Positions 1 through 10,761 of a DNA stretch of 64,000 bases are shown here, piece by piece (within the stretch, counting starts at the first letter, position 1; each line of letters begins with the position of its first letter). The stretch lies in NCBI GenBank assembly GCA_964036275.1, contig OZ038437.1:20968487-21032486 (forward strand). Direction: 5' to 3'. The DNA is from Litoditis marina (taxonomy: Eukaryota; Nematoda; Chromadorea; Rhabditida; Rhabditidae). A program made the position numbers and the translations under genes. The notes beneath the pieces are model-generated. The model worked only from the letters and a program-made list of their open reading frames with translations, was not told the DNA's origin and ran no database searches.

Positions 1-164
1 ACCTTGCTCTCCTGCGCTGTGATAAAGAATTTGTCGTTCTCCAACAAATTGTAGATAATCTCAACGAGTATGCCAATCTCCTTAACGGTCGCTGTCTCCA
101 GGATAGCCTTGTTTTGCGAGCACTCTTGTAAAAAGGCGGCGTGTTTGCGAATACGACTGCTCAT
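1..164 (-). CDS. left-arm copy of small Maverick/Polinton-like protein gene, cut by window edge
   Basis: Reading leftward from an ATG at 164-162, this frame encodes the same N-terminal protein as the gene at 5500-5682 (start MSSRIRKHAAFLQ) up to the residues AQES. It then meets the window edge, so the 3' end is unseen. Only one substitution (Ile for Val in the EI-Y-N-L-L stretch) was noticed against the right-arm copy. Just before the edge the two copies diverge: the left one reads AQES-K while the right one reads AQES-I-H-G-G. The two tails may therefore differ or be spliced differently. Confidence 0.45.
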   Translation of the reverse strand, partial: MSSRIRKHAAFLQECSQNKAILETATVKEIGILVEIIYNLLENDKFFITAQESK

Positions 165-3059
165 AACACTTGCACAAGTGCAAATGAGAGGATAAACGTA
201 CACTTTAAGGCAAGTTAAAATCACATTTAGCCTACATTGGGTAGCATTGGCTAGCATTCCGGGAACATTGGGTGCACTTTGGGTACACATTTTTTAGGTT
301 TTTTTATAGTTTGACAACATTGGATGCACTTTGGACACACATTTGAGAAGTTCGACTAACAGTTTGATTGCTTTGGTTGCATACTGACTGCACAATTAAC
401 ACCATTCACCAACATTTTAACAAGATTGAATACACATTCTGTATGGTAAACGAACATTTTGACAACTTTCTCAAACAATTACCCAACTTTCCAAAATTTC
501 TGCGCAACATTCTCAAACAGTAACCAAACATTCGGCAACAATTACCCAATATTCCAGAACTTTTGCGCAACATTCTCAAACATTTACCCAGCTTTTCCGT
601 GGTCGGTGAAGTAATGTTGTACACACATGCACACATATCCACAACAATATGCGTACATTAGATGCACATTTGGTAGCATTTCCCAACATTTTAACAACGT
701 CGAGAGCGCGGTTGTGCTTATACCCAAACAGTTACCCAGTATTCATCGGGTACCATGCCTCTAATGTTTACTTGTATTTACAACATTTGCTGCACATTTG
801 TGACAACGTAGGGGACATTGGACGCTCACTTGGTGCTTTATTCTGTATATTGACATTATCGAGGTCACAACTGCATTTCTCAGTCATCTTCTTTACAGTC
901 CGCTTCATCTAGCTGTCCTGCACATACTGGACGTACCTTATATAATTGTTCATCGGCTCGAAATAATAGTTTGACAACCGTGAAGCCAAACCTGCGTCAG
1001 CATCCTAATAACACCAGGAACTCGCATATCAAAACAAATACCCGGTCTTCGCCGGCTAGTGGGGTAGGTATCTTCACCGTTTTGCTCCTCTCTACAACAA
1101 TAGGTGCACATTAAGAGCACATTTGTGCTCATTTCACCAATTATTTCATCACTTTCTACAGCTTGTGATGCACTTTTACACTCAGGCGTTACAGAAGTGC
1201 TATACTCCAGAGATATATTCATACACTGACCCACTTTCGGACAGGCTAATATCTTGACATCGTCGAGAGCACAACTGTGTCCGCGTAATTTTATTTCTAC
1301 TCACGCCATGCTGCGCACATCCAGGACACATTTCTGCTTGTTTTCTCAACTTTCTCTAACATTTAGCCAACTTTCTCAAATATGTGCCTCACATTTACGC
1401 CTGTCCTGTGCGTCCGGCTAGCCTGAGGATCTTAATTTTGCATGCTTTTGATGTATATTGTTCCTAATGAAGAATTCTGACTTGGCCTAACTAAAGTGTT
1501 ACTTGAGATATAATTAAATACACATTGAGCTGTGTTTGAGCGTTTACTCACACTCGGCATAACATCATGACATATTTCCCAATTATTGTACCACCTTTTA
1601 CAGCTTTAGCTGCACATCTGTGCACACTTCACAACGTTTCAGACGGGGTACCTAGATTGTGTTTACCTGAATTCATTGCTGCAATGTGCAGGTTCGCAAA
1701 AGTACGGAGTTCAGGAGCAAACCACACCAACAACCTACGTTTCCAACAAATATATCTCAAAGTTGGGTAATTGAACCATCACCACATCAAAACTTTGCTT
1801 GTGTGTCTGATTCATATTTAAGACAGGTCATTCACTAGCTGAGCTAATGTTCATTGTGCGACATATCAATGGCCAGACTAGATTCTTGACAAAAAGTTGA
1901 CGAAACTTTTAACGTAGACAAAACGTACACTCGAGGGCACTTGGCGTGACCTCTTCGTTTCCGAATGGTTTGGTGTTGGAAGTGGGGGAAGCGTGTTGGA
2001 ATTTGATTTAACTTTTTATGTTTTTTTTTCTCTGTTTTTTTCTCAAAATTACGTTCATGCTGACTTAGCTTTCTACGGAACTTTGTCATTTTTGAGTCAT
2101 TTAGCTCTCTACAAAAACCTTTAGTTAGATTGTATTATTTTCCAACTTTCGCAGAGCTCAAGGCTGTGCGCCACTCCTCTTCACTACAGAATTTTGTTGT
2201 AGCTGCTCTCGAAATCCTGACTTATCTTCTACGAAACATTGCAGTTATTCATTTTTTCATGAAACTTTTCTTGTTTTAAGATATATTTTCATTTTCAAGA
2301 TTTAGTTCAAGGACGCAGTTGTTTAAGAAAACCAAGATCGGCGATAGCCGTAGCACATAATTGAAAAAAAAGCAGAGAAAAAAAATATAAAAAGTTAAAT
2401 CAAATTCCAACACGCTTCCCCCACTTCCAACACCAAACCATTCGGAAACGAAGAGGTCACGCCAAGTGCCCTCGAGTGTACGTTTTGTCTACGTTAAAAG
2501 TTTCGTCAAATTTTTGTCAAGAATCTAGTCTGGCCATTGATATGTCGCACAATGAACATTAGCTCAGCTAGTGAATGACCTGTCTTAAATATGAATCAGA
2601 CACACAAGCAAAGTTTTGATGTGGTGATGGTTGAATTACCCAGGTTTGAGGTATATTTGTTGGAAACGTAGGTTGTTGGTGTGGTTTGCTCCTGAACTCC
2701 GTACTTTTGCGAACCTGCACATTGCAGCAATGAACTCAGGTAAACACAATCTAAGTACCCCGTCTGAAACGTTGTGAAGTGTGCACAGATGTGCAGCTAA
2801 AGCTGTAAAAGGTGGTCCAATAATTGGGAAATATGACATGATGTTATGCCGAGTGTGAGTGAACGCTCAAACACAGCTCAATGTGTATTTAATTATATCT
2901 CAAGTAACACTTTGGTTGGGCCAAGTCAGAATTCTTCATTAGGAACAATATACATCAAAAGCATGCAAAATTAAGATCCTCAGGCTAGCCGGACGCACAG
3001 GATAGGCGTAAATGTGAGGCACATATTTGAGAAAGTTGGCTAAATGTTAGAGAAAGTTG

Positions 3060-5160
3060 AGAAAACAAGCACAAATGTGTCCTGGATGTGCGCCGCATGG
3101 CGTGAGTAGAGATAAAATTACGCGGACACAGTTCTGCTCTCGACGATGTCAAGATATTGGCCTGTCCGAAAGTGGGTCAGTGTATGAATATATTTCTGGA
3201 GTATAGCACTTCTGTAATGCCTGAGTGTAAAAGTGCATCACAAGCTGTAGAAAGTGATGAAATAATTGGTGAAATGAGCACAAATGTGCTCTTAATGTGC
3301 ACCTATTGTTGTAGAGAGGAGCAAAACGGTGAAGATACCTACCCCACTAGCCGGCGAAGACCGGGTAATTGTTTTGATATGCGAGTTCCTGGTGTTATTA
3401 GGATGCTGACGCAGGTTTGGCTTCACGGTTGTCAAAATATTATTTCGAGCCGATGAACAATTATCTAAGGTACGTCCAGTATGTGCAGGACAGCTAGATG
3501 GAGCGGACTGTAAAGAAGATGGCTGAGAAATGCAGTTGTGACCTCGATGTTGTCAATATACAGCATAAAGCCACCAAGTAAGCGTCCAATGTCTCCTACG
3601 TTGTCACAAATGCGCAGCAAATGTTGTAAATATAAGTAAACATTAGAGGCATGGTACCCGATGAATACTGGGTAACTGCTTGGGTATAAGCACAACCGCG
3701 CTCTCGACGTTGTTAAAATGTTGGGAAATGCTACCAAATGTGCATCTAATGTACGCATATTGTTGTGGATATGTGTGCATGTGTGTACAACATTACTTCA
3801 CCGACCACGGAAAAGCTGGGTAAATGTTTGAGAATGTTGCGCAAAAGTTCTGGAATATTGGGTAATTGTTGCCGAATGTTTGGTTAATGTTTGAGAATGT
3901 TGCGCAGAAATTTTGGAAAGTTGGGTAATTGTTTGAGAAAGCTGAGAAAACAAGCACAAATGTGCCTTGAATGTGCGCCGCATGACGTGAGTAGAGGTAA
4001 AAATACGCGGCATATCACCCCATCCCTGACGGAGACCCGTGTAAATGCTCCCATATGAGTACAGTTTTGCTCTGGATGATGTCAAGATGTTGGCCTCTCC
4101 GAAGGTCAGTGTATGGATATATCTCTGAAGTATGATTTCAGTGTTGTCGTGAGAAAGTGTTGAGAGAGATCTGCAATGCCTAGAAATAAGAGCAATAGTA
4201 CATCACAATGTTGTGGAAAGTGGTGAAATAGTTGGATAAATGAGCACAAATGTGCTCCAATTGTGCACCTATTGTTGTAAAGAGGAGCAAAACGGTGAAG
4301 AGCCCCAATACCCGACCAACACCGGGTAATTGTTTTGATATGCGGGATCTCGTGGTGTTGCTGACGTTGCTGACGCAGATTTGGCTTCAATTTTGTCAAA
4401 ATACCATTAAAAAATATCTGAGGTACGTCCAGCATGTGCAAGACAACTAGATAGATTGCAGTTTACATACATGTAGTGAAAAAGATAGAAATGCAGAAAT
4501 GTACTACGCGAATCGATAAGAACGCTTGGAAATAAGTACACGTGCAAATGTGTTCATGATGTGCATCAAATGCTGTGGATTTGGCTAACACAATGGGAAC
4601 TTCAGAGACCCGGTGAAGACCGGGCAATTGCTTCGCTATAAGCACAATTGTGATCTCGATGTTGTCAATATACAGGATAATGCCCCCAAGTGAGCGTCCA
4701 ATGTCCCTTACGTTGTCACAAATGTGCAGCAAATGTTGTAAATATAGGTAAAACAGTGGAGGCATGGTACCCGATACCCGGCGAAGACTGGGTAACTGCT
4801 TGGGTATGAGCACAAACGTGCTCTCGACGTTGTCAAAATGTTGGGGAATGCTACCAAATGTACATCTAATGTACGCATATTGTTGTGGATATGTGTGCAT
4901 GTGTGTACAACATTACTTCACCGACCACGGAAAAGCTGGGAAAATGTTTGAGAATGTTGCGCAAAAGTTTTGGAAAGTTGGTTAATTGTTGCCGAATGTT
5001 TGGTAAATGTTCGAGAATGTTCCGCGAAAGTTTTGGAAAGTTGGGTAATTGTTGTCGAATGTTTGGTTATTGTTTGAGAATGTTGCGCAGAAGTTTTGGA
5101 AAGTTGGGTAATTGTTTGAGAAAGTTGTCAAAATGTTTGTTTACCATACAGAATGTGTAG
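3060..5160. repeat. tandem duplication of about 0.9-1.1 kb plus short degenerate repeats in right arm
   Basis: A block starting near 3060 (through 3780) is repeated, diverged, from about 3950 to 4905. The same phrases recur in the same order: CACAAATGTG near 3075 and 3955, GGGTAATTGTTTTGATATG near 3363 and 4322, and the ACCGACCACGGAAAAGCTGG phrase near 3800 and 4921. The left arm has one copy only, so duplication followed the palindrome or was lost on the left. Between 3800-3960 and 4920-5130 there are also short degenerate units ending in GTTTGAGAATGTTGCGC and GTTGGGTAATTGTT. No coding function is seen. Confidence 0.75.
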
Positions 5161-5499
5161 GCAATCTTGTTAAAATGTTGGTGAATAGTGTCAATTGTGC
5201 AGTCAGTATGCACCCAAAGCTATTGGAATGTTACTCAAATCTCACCCAATGTTAGCCGACCCTAACAATCTGCACCCAATGTGAGCCTATAGACATTGGA
5301 ATGTTACTCAAACTTATCAAATGCGTGCCCAAAGTGCATCCAATGTTGTCAAATTATGGGAAAAACCTAAAAATTGTGTACCCAAAGTGCACCCAATGTT
5401 GCCAGAATGCCAGCCGATGCTGCCGAATGTGGACTCAAGGTTACCTCAACTTGCTTAAAAGTGTACGTTTATCATCTCATTTGCCTTTGTGCACGTGTT

Positions 5500-5682
5500 A
5501 TGAGCAGTCGTATTCGCAAACACGCCGCCTTTTTACAAGAGTGCTCGCAAAACAAGGCTATCCTGGAGACAGCAACCGTTAAGGAGATTGGCATACTTGT
5601 TGAGATTGTATACAATTTGTTGGAGAACGACAAATTCTTTATCACAGCGCAGGAGAGTATTCATGGCGGTAAACATATGTAA
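5500..5682 (+). CDS. small (60-aa) protein resembling a conserved Maverick/Polinton-type protein
   Basis: ATG at 5500 opens a 60-codon frame ending in TAA at 5682. The protein is basic at the N-terminus (SSRIRKH) and then helical, with the signature L-ETATVKEI--LVEI-YNLLEND. I recall this arrangement (an Arg/Lys start, a Leu-rich helix, then E-I-x-x-N-x-L) from short proteins encoded near Maverick/Polinton and related viral elements. No search was possible, so the assignment is inference. The open frame extends 42 codons upstream, but that part is low-complexity arm sequence and the mirrored left copy starts at the same Met, which favours 5500. An AATAAA lies at 5744-5749, about 60 nt after the stop. 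The gene points outward from the palindrome and converges with the 118-aa gene on the other strand. Its biochemical role is unknown. Confidence 0.45.
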   Translation: MSSRIRKHAAFLQECSQNKAILETATVKEIGILVEIVYNLLENDKFFITAQESIHGGKHM

Positions 5683-5708
5683 CATAATACAGGCGATTTA
5701 TACAAGGG

Positions 5709-5766
5709 CAGGGGTTCAGGCTTTTTGTGTATGAAAATATCTGAATAAAGCGTCCCTGAACCCCTG
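5709..5766. other. 12-bp hairpin around a poly(A) signal
   Basis: CAGGGGTTCAGG at 5709-5720 is matched exactly in reverse complement by CCTGAACCCCTG at 5755-5766. The loop contains AATAAA at 5744-5749. The hairpin lies between two convergent genes (5500-5682 plus and 5877-6319 minus), so it may form part of a shared 3' end. Its function is inferred from position only. Confidence 0.5.
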
Positions 5767-5876
5767 TAAGCAAAAATATAAAAGTGCGAGTGCACTACAG
5801 TGAAGGAAAGGATATGGGGGTGAGGTTGTACATTTTAACGGGGATAAGCCCCTCTTTGGCGAGTACGAATACCGTT

Positions 5877-6319
5877 CTATGGGTTGAGGAATCTTGCTTT
5901 GAGGTTGCGGCCGGCGCAGTCGTCACACATTTTGAAGGAGATGTTCTGGCCTTCAGCAACGAGGGTCTGACGACAGCACGCGTCGAGAACGAATGTGACG
6001 AACGACAGATTGTACAAGGCCTGGCGTTTGGAGATTGATCCGTGCTTCGGAGTTGATACGGTGCTCTGGAATTGTACTAAAATGTCTGTGAGTCTTTATA
6101 AACTTCGGCTGAGACATTGGTTTCCATGGGCATTAGCTTTGGTATACTTACGTTGGTTCTGTCAGCGAAGGGAAGTCGTCTCTTCAATGGGGCTCCGGGA
6201 ACCATGAGCTTTGCGGCATGCATTTGGGAGAAGTCCACTGGCGCAGGAGTTGTGGGGGTAGTGGCGGCGTCTTCAGTCTTGATGGAGGCGGGAGCAATAG
6301 GGAACTGGGTCTCCGACAT
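5877..6319 (-). CDS. two-exon gene for an unrecognised 118-aa protein, possibly element-encoded
   Basis: Exon 1 (6319-6152) starts at an ATG and ends at AAC|GTAAGT. It encodes 56 residues rich in Pro, Thr and Ala (start MSETQFPIAPASIK), then a basic patch (LKRRLPF). The intron ends at TTCCAG, and exon 2 (6065-5877) enters in phase and runs to TAG. It encodes 62 residues, including L-Y-N-L-S-F-V-T-F-V-L-D-A-C-C and a Cys pair in K-M-C-D-D-C-A-G-R-N. Exon 2 is shadowed by open frames on the other strand, but the strong donor and the frame carried through the join support this reading. I do not recognise the family. It converges on the Maverick-like small gene 195 bp away and may belong to the same element. 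An upstream GTG in frame is ignored in favour of ATG. Confidence 0.55.
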
Positions 6320-6479
6320 GACAGTAGTGTGCACGAATGCCTGGGGGCCCACTTGAAGGGGGCGGGGCCAGTGGTCCGTTGAAGGGGATTAGCAAGATAT
6401 AAGAGAAACAGAGAGGGATTAGACGTGTACAGTAACGAGAGAGTACTTTCCCCGTCTGGACGCCAGACGCTAAACAAAC

Positions 6480-6950
6480 TTTGTTAAAGTGTTGGTATTT
6501 TGGGCCTAGTGGCGTTTTTGGTGACCTCTATTGTTCTCTTAAGCTTCTCCTATTGTTCTATGAAAGTGGCATCTGGCGACAAGTATTTGAAAATTTGGGA
6601 TATTACGGTAGGGATTGCGAAATACTTGGAAACATATTTGGAACTTTTGCAACATTTGGATATTTGAAACTTTTGAAACATTTGAAATATTTAGAGCATT
6701 TAAATATTTGAAACATTTAGAACATTTGAATAATTTTAATATTTTGTAGTCTGAACTTTGTAGTTTTGGATCTGTGGTCTTTGTGGTCTTTGTAGTTGCC
6801 GCCCCGGCGGCGGGCTGTCCCCAGGCTGCCTCCAGGCGCCGCCAGCTGGCGACCGCGACGCGCGCGGCTGCCGACCGCGACGCGGGGGGTGGTATATTTG
6901 AGGCACGTACACTACTACTCTACGACCGATCCGTTGAATTTTCCCTTTTA
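6480..6950. other. gene-poor stretch: AT-rich ATTTGAAAC repeats, then a GC-rich patch
   Basis: From about 6585 to 6725 short degenerate units of the type AACATTTGAA recur. From about 6798 to 6893 base composition changes abruptly to CG-rich sequence with GGCGGCGGG and CGACGCGCGC runs, unlike its surroundings. It resembles the other GC-rich patch at 8950-9110. No gene is supported. Confidence 0.5.
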
Positions 6951-6951
6951 G

Positions 6952-7187
6952 AGCCTCAGGAGCTTCATGATGTTTCTTTGAAATGTGTAAATGACAATGT
7001 TGACATGTTGTATAATATGCACCTGAGTGGAGTTTCCATGCGTGAACGTTACAGCTGTTTCCATGGTTGCTATCAATTGACCCCTCATCTGGCCCCAATT
7101 GTATCGGACGTGTACTTTGATCGCTATGGTTTCCGGTTCAACATCAATCAATCATGGGTACCCTTTCCATCTAGGTCTTCTCACTGA
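6952..7187 (+). CDS. possible orphan exon of unknown function
   Basis: A TTTTAG acceptor-like site at 6946-6951 is followed by an open frame to TGA at 7187. Its codon use looks coding-like and the translation includes S-L-K-C-V-N-D-N-V-D-M-L-Y-N-M and Y-G-F-R-F-N-I-N-Q. No upstream exon with a matching donor was found, and the longer open frame to the left runs through a low-complexity GC patch. It may be a fragment of a mobile-element gene. The family is not recognised. Confidence 0.22.
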
Positions 7188-7189
7188 GT

Positions 7190-8960
7190 CTCAGTAGTAT
7201 CAACAAATTAGCACCTTGCGTATGTACTAGTTTTTCTTTTTCTTTATTTTCTCAAGTATCAGTTCATATGGTTTAAACTCGTAATTCTCTGTTTGTCCAT
7301 CACTATACTGACAAAGTTTATTATATTATAGGATGGGATACGGGATAAGGTTCGCTGGTTATAAATTGATGGCGTTTAGGCTGCAAATAAAATAAGGAAT
7401 CTAGATAGAAGACAGCCGTCTATTGACATTATTTAAGAACTAACAGGAATCTCAATCCGTTATAATCTATAACCGCGCGGTTAGCTAACTGATCGAGATG
7501 ACTAACCGAGGCCTCTCAGTTAACAAATTTCTAACTTCAAACAAAAAAGTTGATTTTGAAAAAGTAATTTAGTGGTTACTAACATCTGCGCTTTCGGGGG
7601 AGTTGTAGGATACTGGGTGTCTTACAGAATCGGTTTCGAAAGCGCATTATAAGTTTCAGAAGTAACCAAATTTCTGTAGAGGCGTCATGCTCACGAATAT
7701 AAATTCGATGATTTTCTAGAGTGACAGAATGGGATGCGGGCGTAGGTTGATTACTACTGCCGGAGTTCAGGCTGCAGCTAAACCACGACTTCAAGGAATT
7801 AAACACAAACCGGGGAGGTTCGTAGGGAACATGCTTTTTTCAACCCGGGGACAAAGTTTTGTTCGCACTCGGTTCTCAAACATTCATTCTGAAACCAGAT
7901 TTGTAGTCTGATCAGTAAAATTGTCAGAGACTTCTTCCTTTGTTCAAAAAACACGGAAGATATAATGAAAATGAGCTGGAATAGGCTCTCAGTTTTGTTC
8001 TGATCAGCTTAAATGTGCAATATGTCTTTATCACAAACTACATTGAAATCAAACTACAAAACCAACTAGAATCGTTTCAACTGTTTTTATATTCATCCAT
8101 GTCATAGTTTCAATGCAAGATCTTTGATTTTTGTCAAACTTGAGAATAAAATGCAAATAAGTTGGAACCAGGGTTGAGTTGTAGTCTGGCTCGCTAACAC
8201 ATCACAAACTTTTGTAGAGGACTTATCCTAATGATTAGCGATTTGCACAACCCAGCAGTCAGACTTGGTCCTATAGAGTGGCAAGCTGGCAAGATGGGAT
8301 TCGGGAGAAGATTGATTACTGGCTGCTACTGAAACAAGATTTGGAAGAACCAAGAATAAAGTCACGAACTTTATATTACGTCATATTCTTCTTAACGCAA
8401 AGATATAGGTTAGTTTGTAAGGAGGTATTGGTTCTCAAAATGTCCTGGTTCTAATCGAGAACTAATGGAAATCAAGTGGATTCCGGTTTGAGTTGTAGTC
8501 TGGTCGGCCAGCACATCACAAACTTCTACCCTCAACTTGAAGTGCACCGATATCAAACTACGCGCATTCCTCAACGCAAAGACTCAAATTCGATCGTAGT
8601 GTCTATTCAAGACCTTGTCTTGATGGATTGGTTTGGAATATGAGAAATATCGTTTACGTTATATATGAAAACGAAATTATTACCGTGTAAATTACTTCCA
8701 TTTGAGTACATTCACACAATATACCACATTAAATACGGTAGTTTTGAAATTGCTTTATTTAGTTAGTTTTCTACTATCGCAAATTTAGTAAACCACAACT
8801 AGTAAAAAATTTCACGTCAGCTATAATAACTCAGTGATAATTAAGCAATAACTTACTGTCGGTAACTAGAAAACAGTAACAGTTTACTGAAATACCTGTA
8901 AAAACATAGTGAGATCTATGCCCTATGCGTCATATTACTATCTTTTCAAGTAACAGCCGC
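7190..8960. repeat. degenerate dispersed duplications, no gene seen
   Basis: The phrases GGGAT(A/G/T)CGGG...TTGATTACT near 7332, 7733 and 8295, and GTAGTCTGG...CACATCACAAACTT near 8182 and 8492, show that this region is built from old, diverged copies of a unit a few hundred bases long. Open frames are short and lack splice-signal support. Confidence 0.5.
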
Positions 8961-8970
8961 CGCCGCGCAG

Positions 8971-9540
8971 TACTCTGAACTCCCTGGGACTAGGACGTCG
9001 TAGCAGTCGACCGTCCGGGACGCGATGTTTACGCGTCCCAGACGGTTTGACTGCTACGGTCCCAGACGGTTAGTCAGGATCAGCCGGGCCAGCGCGGCCC
9101 CAGACCATTCCGAAATTTAATTGATTAACAATATTACTGATTCACTCCGAATTATTGAGAAAAGATGAGATTATTGCTCAACTTTCAATGCTAATTCTTT
9201 TTGAAAAAAATACACTTTTTTCAAATGAATATGCAAAAGCATGTTTTCTCTTTAACACCTAATCGAAGTGAGCACTTCTTTCGTGTGTCAGAGCGGCTTT
9301 TAACCTAGCTCGAATGAACTAAATAGGCTGAGTTGCGCAGAGTGGCACCTCTAGCACGTACATATATAATTCTGGCCGGACCGCTGAATACTTCACGAGT
9401 GGCAATCCAGCTATCATTGCGAGTGCAACGACGTCTGCTACGTTGAGTAATTTGACCCGTACGTCGTCTGCTACCAAGCTAAAATGCGGGTTTTTTTGCG
9501 TGACTGCTACGACGTCCCAGTCCCATGGGAGTTCAGAGTA
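8971..9540. mobile_element. DNA-element remnant with about 38-bp terminal inverted repeats
   Basis: The left end 8971-9008 (TACTCTGAACTCC...) is matched in reverse complement by 9502-9540 (...GGGAGTTCAGAGTA) with few mismatches, giving a 570-bp unit. Inside, a second inverted motif around 9011-9050 (CCGTCCGGGACGCG and CGCGTCCCAGACGG) makes the left part GC-rich. No transposase frame is present, so it would be non-autonomous. A target duplication longer than TA is not evident. Confidence 0.65.
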
Positions 9541-10014
9541 GTCAATCAGCTGACTGGTTCTATTCCGGCTTTCAGGCAACCCGTACTAGATACGGCGCCC
9601 CGGGAAGTACGGCAGGGCAGCCGTTTTGGGTTTAATTTTTCAACAACACTCGATGATTCTAATGAGAGTAACAAAAAACCAATAATCCCTGTGAACGCGA
9701 AAATATGCGTATGTTTTGAGTCGTTGGAATAATCCACGAAGGGTCCGAAAATTTAGAATGGATGTCCACAAATACAAAACAAAAAAAAAACAGAACACCA
9801 GAAAAGATCCAGCATGTGAGATACATAGAGATTCAGAGAGTAAATGAGAACCAACTGAATTTGAGCAATATGAAAACAATAACCATGATGAACACTACAA
9901 CTACTACAATGAACGGTTCCAGTAAAAAACAGGTTATAGAATTGAGTAAGGTAATATTGAATTGATTTATACACATGTTTGTGCAACGGAACAAATACAT
10001 CACAAGTACATTCA

Positions 10015-10150
10015 TATACTAGAAGTAAGATGAATACCCACGTGAAATTAGTATTCTATAAATTGGAATCGTGAACTTTGTCATTGCATGCTTCTGAGTT
10101 CTGCTGTTTTTAACAAGTTTTACGTGGTGGTGCAGTTGACTAACAGTATA
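10015..10150 (+). mobile_element. CACGTGA-type MITE, copy 1
   Basis: About 135 bp with imperfect inverted ends (TACTAGAAGTAA... and ...TTGACTAACAGTATA) and an inner CACGTGA-like motif on each side. The same unit occurs at 12413-12545 (opposite orientation) and 33784-33913. Flanking TA is consistent with a TA target duplication. Confidence 0.65.
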
Positions 10151-10711
10151 CTACGATTCGTTGTTCGAGATTCCTTATCGCTTCATACTGCATTAAACTT
10201 GTAACTTCTAACTGCATCATGTGGAGATTTGAACAAAAAAATAGTGAGAGGAGTTTGCGTTCACTAGATATGAGTTAGCAAATTGTGCATAACGAGTACA
10301 TTCATTTGAAAGGCTGGTACGGCCCAAATCGTAGAAATGTTAAGAAATGTGTTTTCATTAGAGTTTCAGGTTGAAGAATTTAAAATAGCCCTGCTGCGTG
10401 TAAATAGTTCTGCTGTGTGTACGGTTGTAATGTGTGAACGTATGAACTGCAATACGGAAGATTACAGAGATTATTTCACTCTGTTCATTCGAAGTTGTAA
10501 TTTCAAAGTTTCAAACTTTTAATTTGAACATCTGTGGTAAATAACGAGTTTTCAATTGTTTTGATCCTAATGCGTGTCACAATGTATTCTATCATGAGTT
10601 CTATCATTCACCTATTTTGATAATTTATTCAAAATTCTAATCATCAAGTTTCGATCTATCATGCAATCCTATGAATTTCTGATTTCTCATCATGTGTTCT
10701 ACCAATATTGA

Positions 10712-10717
10712 TTTATT
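10712..10717 (-). terminator. poly(A) signal of the saposin-like gene
   Basis: AATAAA reads on the minus strand 45 nt beyond the TAA stop at 10762, the usual distance for nematode cleavage and polyadenylation. Confidence 0.6.
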
Positions 10718-10761
10718 CAATGAATTCATTCAAACAACATTCCAATATTACAAATATATGT

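Larger units (their letters stand above)
1..5660. repeat. giant imperfect inverted repeat (foldback), arms about 2.0 and 3.3 kb
   Basis: The sequence from 1 to about 2045 reappears in reverse complement from about 2366 to 5660, around a roughly 320-bp spacer. Mirrored landmarks include 1567-1770 with 2636-2839, 950-1234 with 3157-3441, 649-912 with about 3465-3730, and 1-640 with about 4900-5660. The right arm is longer because it holds an internal duplication. The left arm runs off the window edge. Many open frames here are mirror images of each other and follow the repeat, not a gene. The arrangement fits two copies of a large element joined terminus to terminus, or a foldback element with very long inverted termini. 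The Maverick/Polinton reading is inferred only from the small gene at each outer end. Confidence 0.9.

Noticed and set aside
406..5160. Numerous mirrored open frames with Cys/Arg/Leu repeats in the palindrome arms
   Set aside because: They occur as inverted copies of each other, follow short tandem repeats and lack splice-site or codon support.
9484..9732. 82-codon plus-strand frame
   Set aside because: It begins inside the inverted end of the 8971-9540 element and has no splice or domain support.
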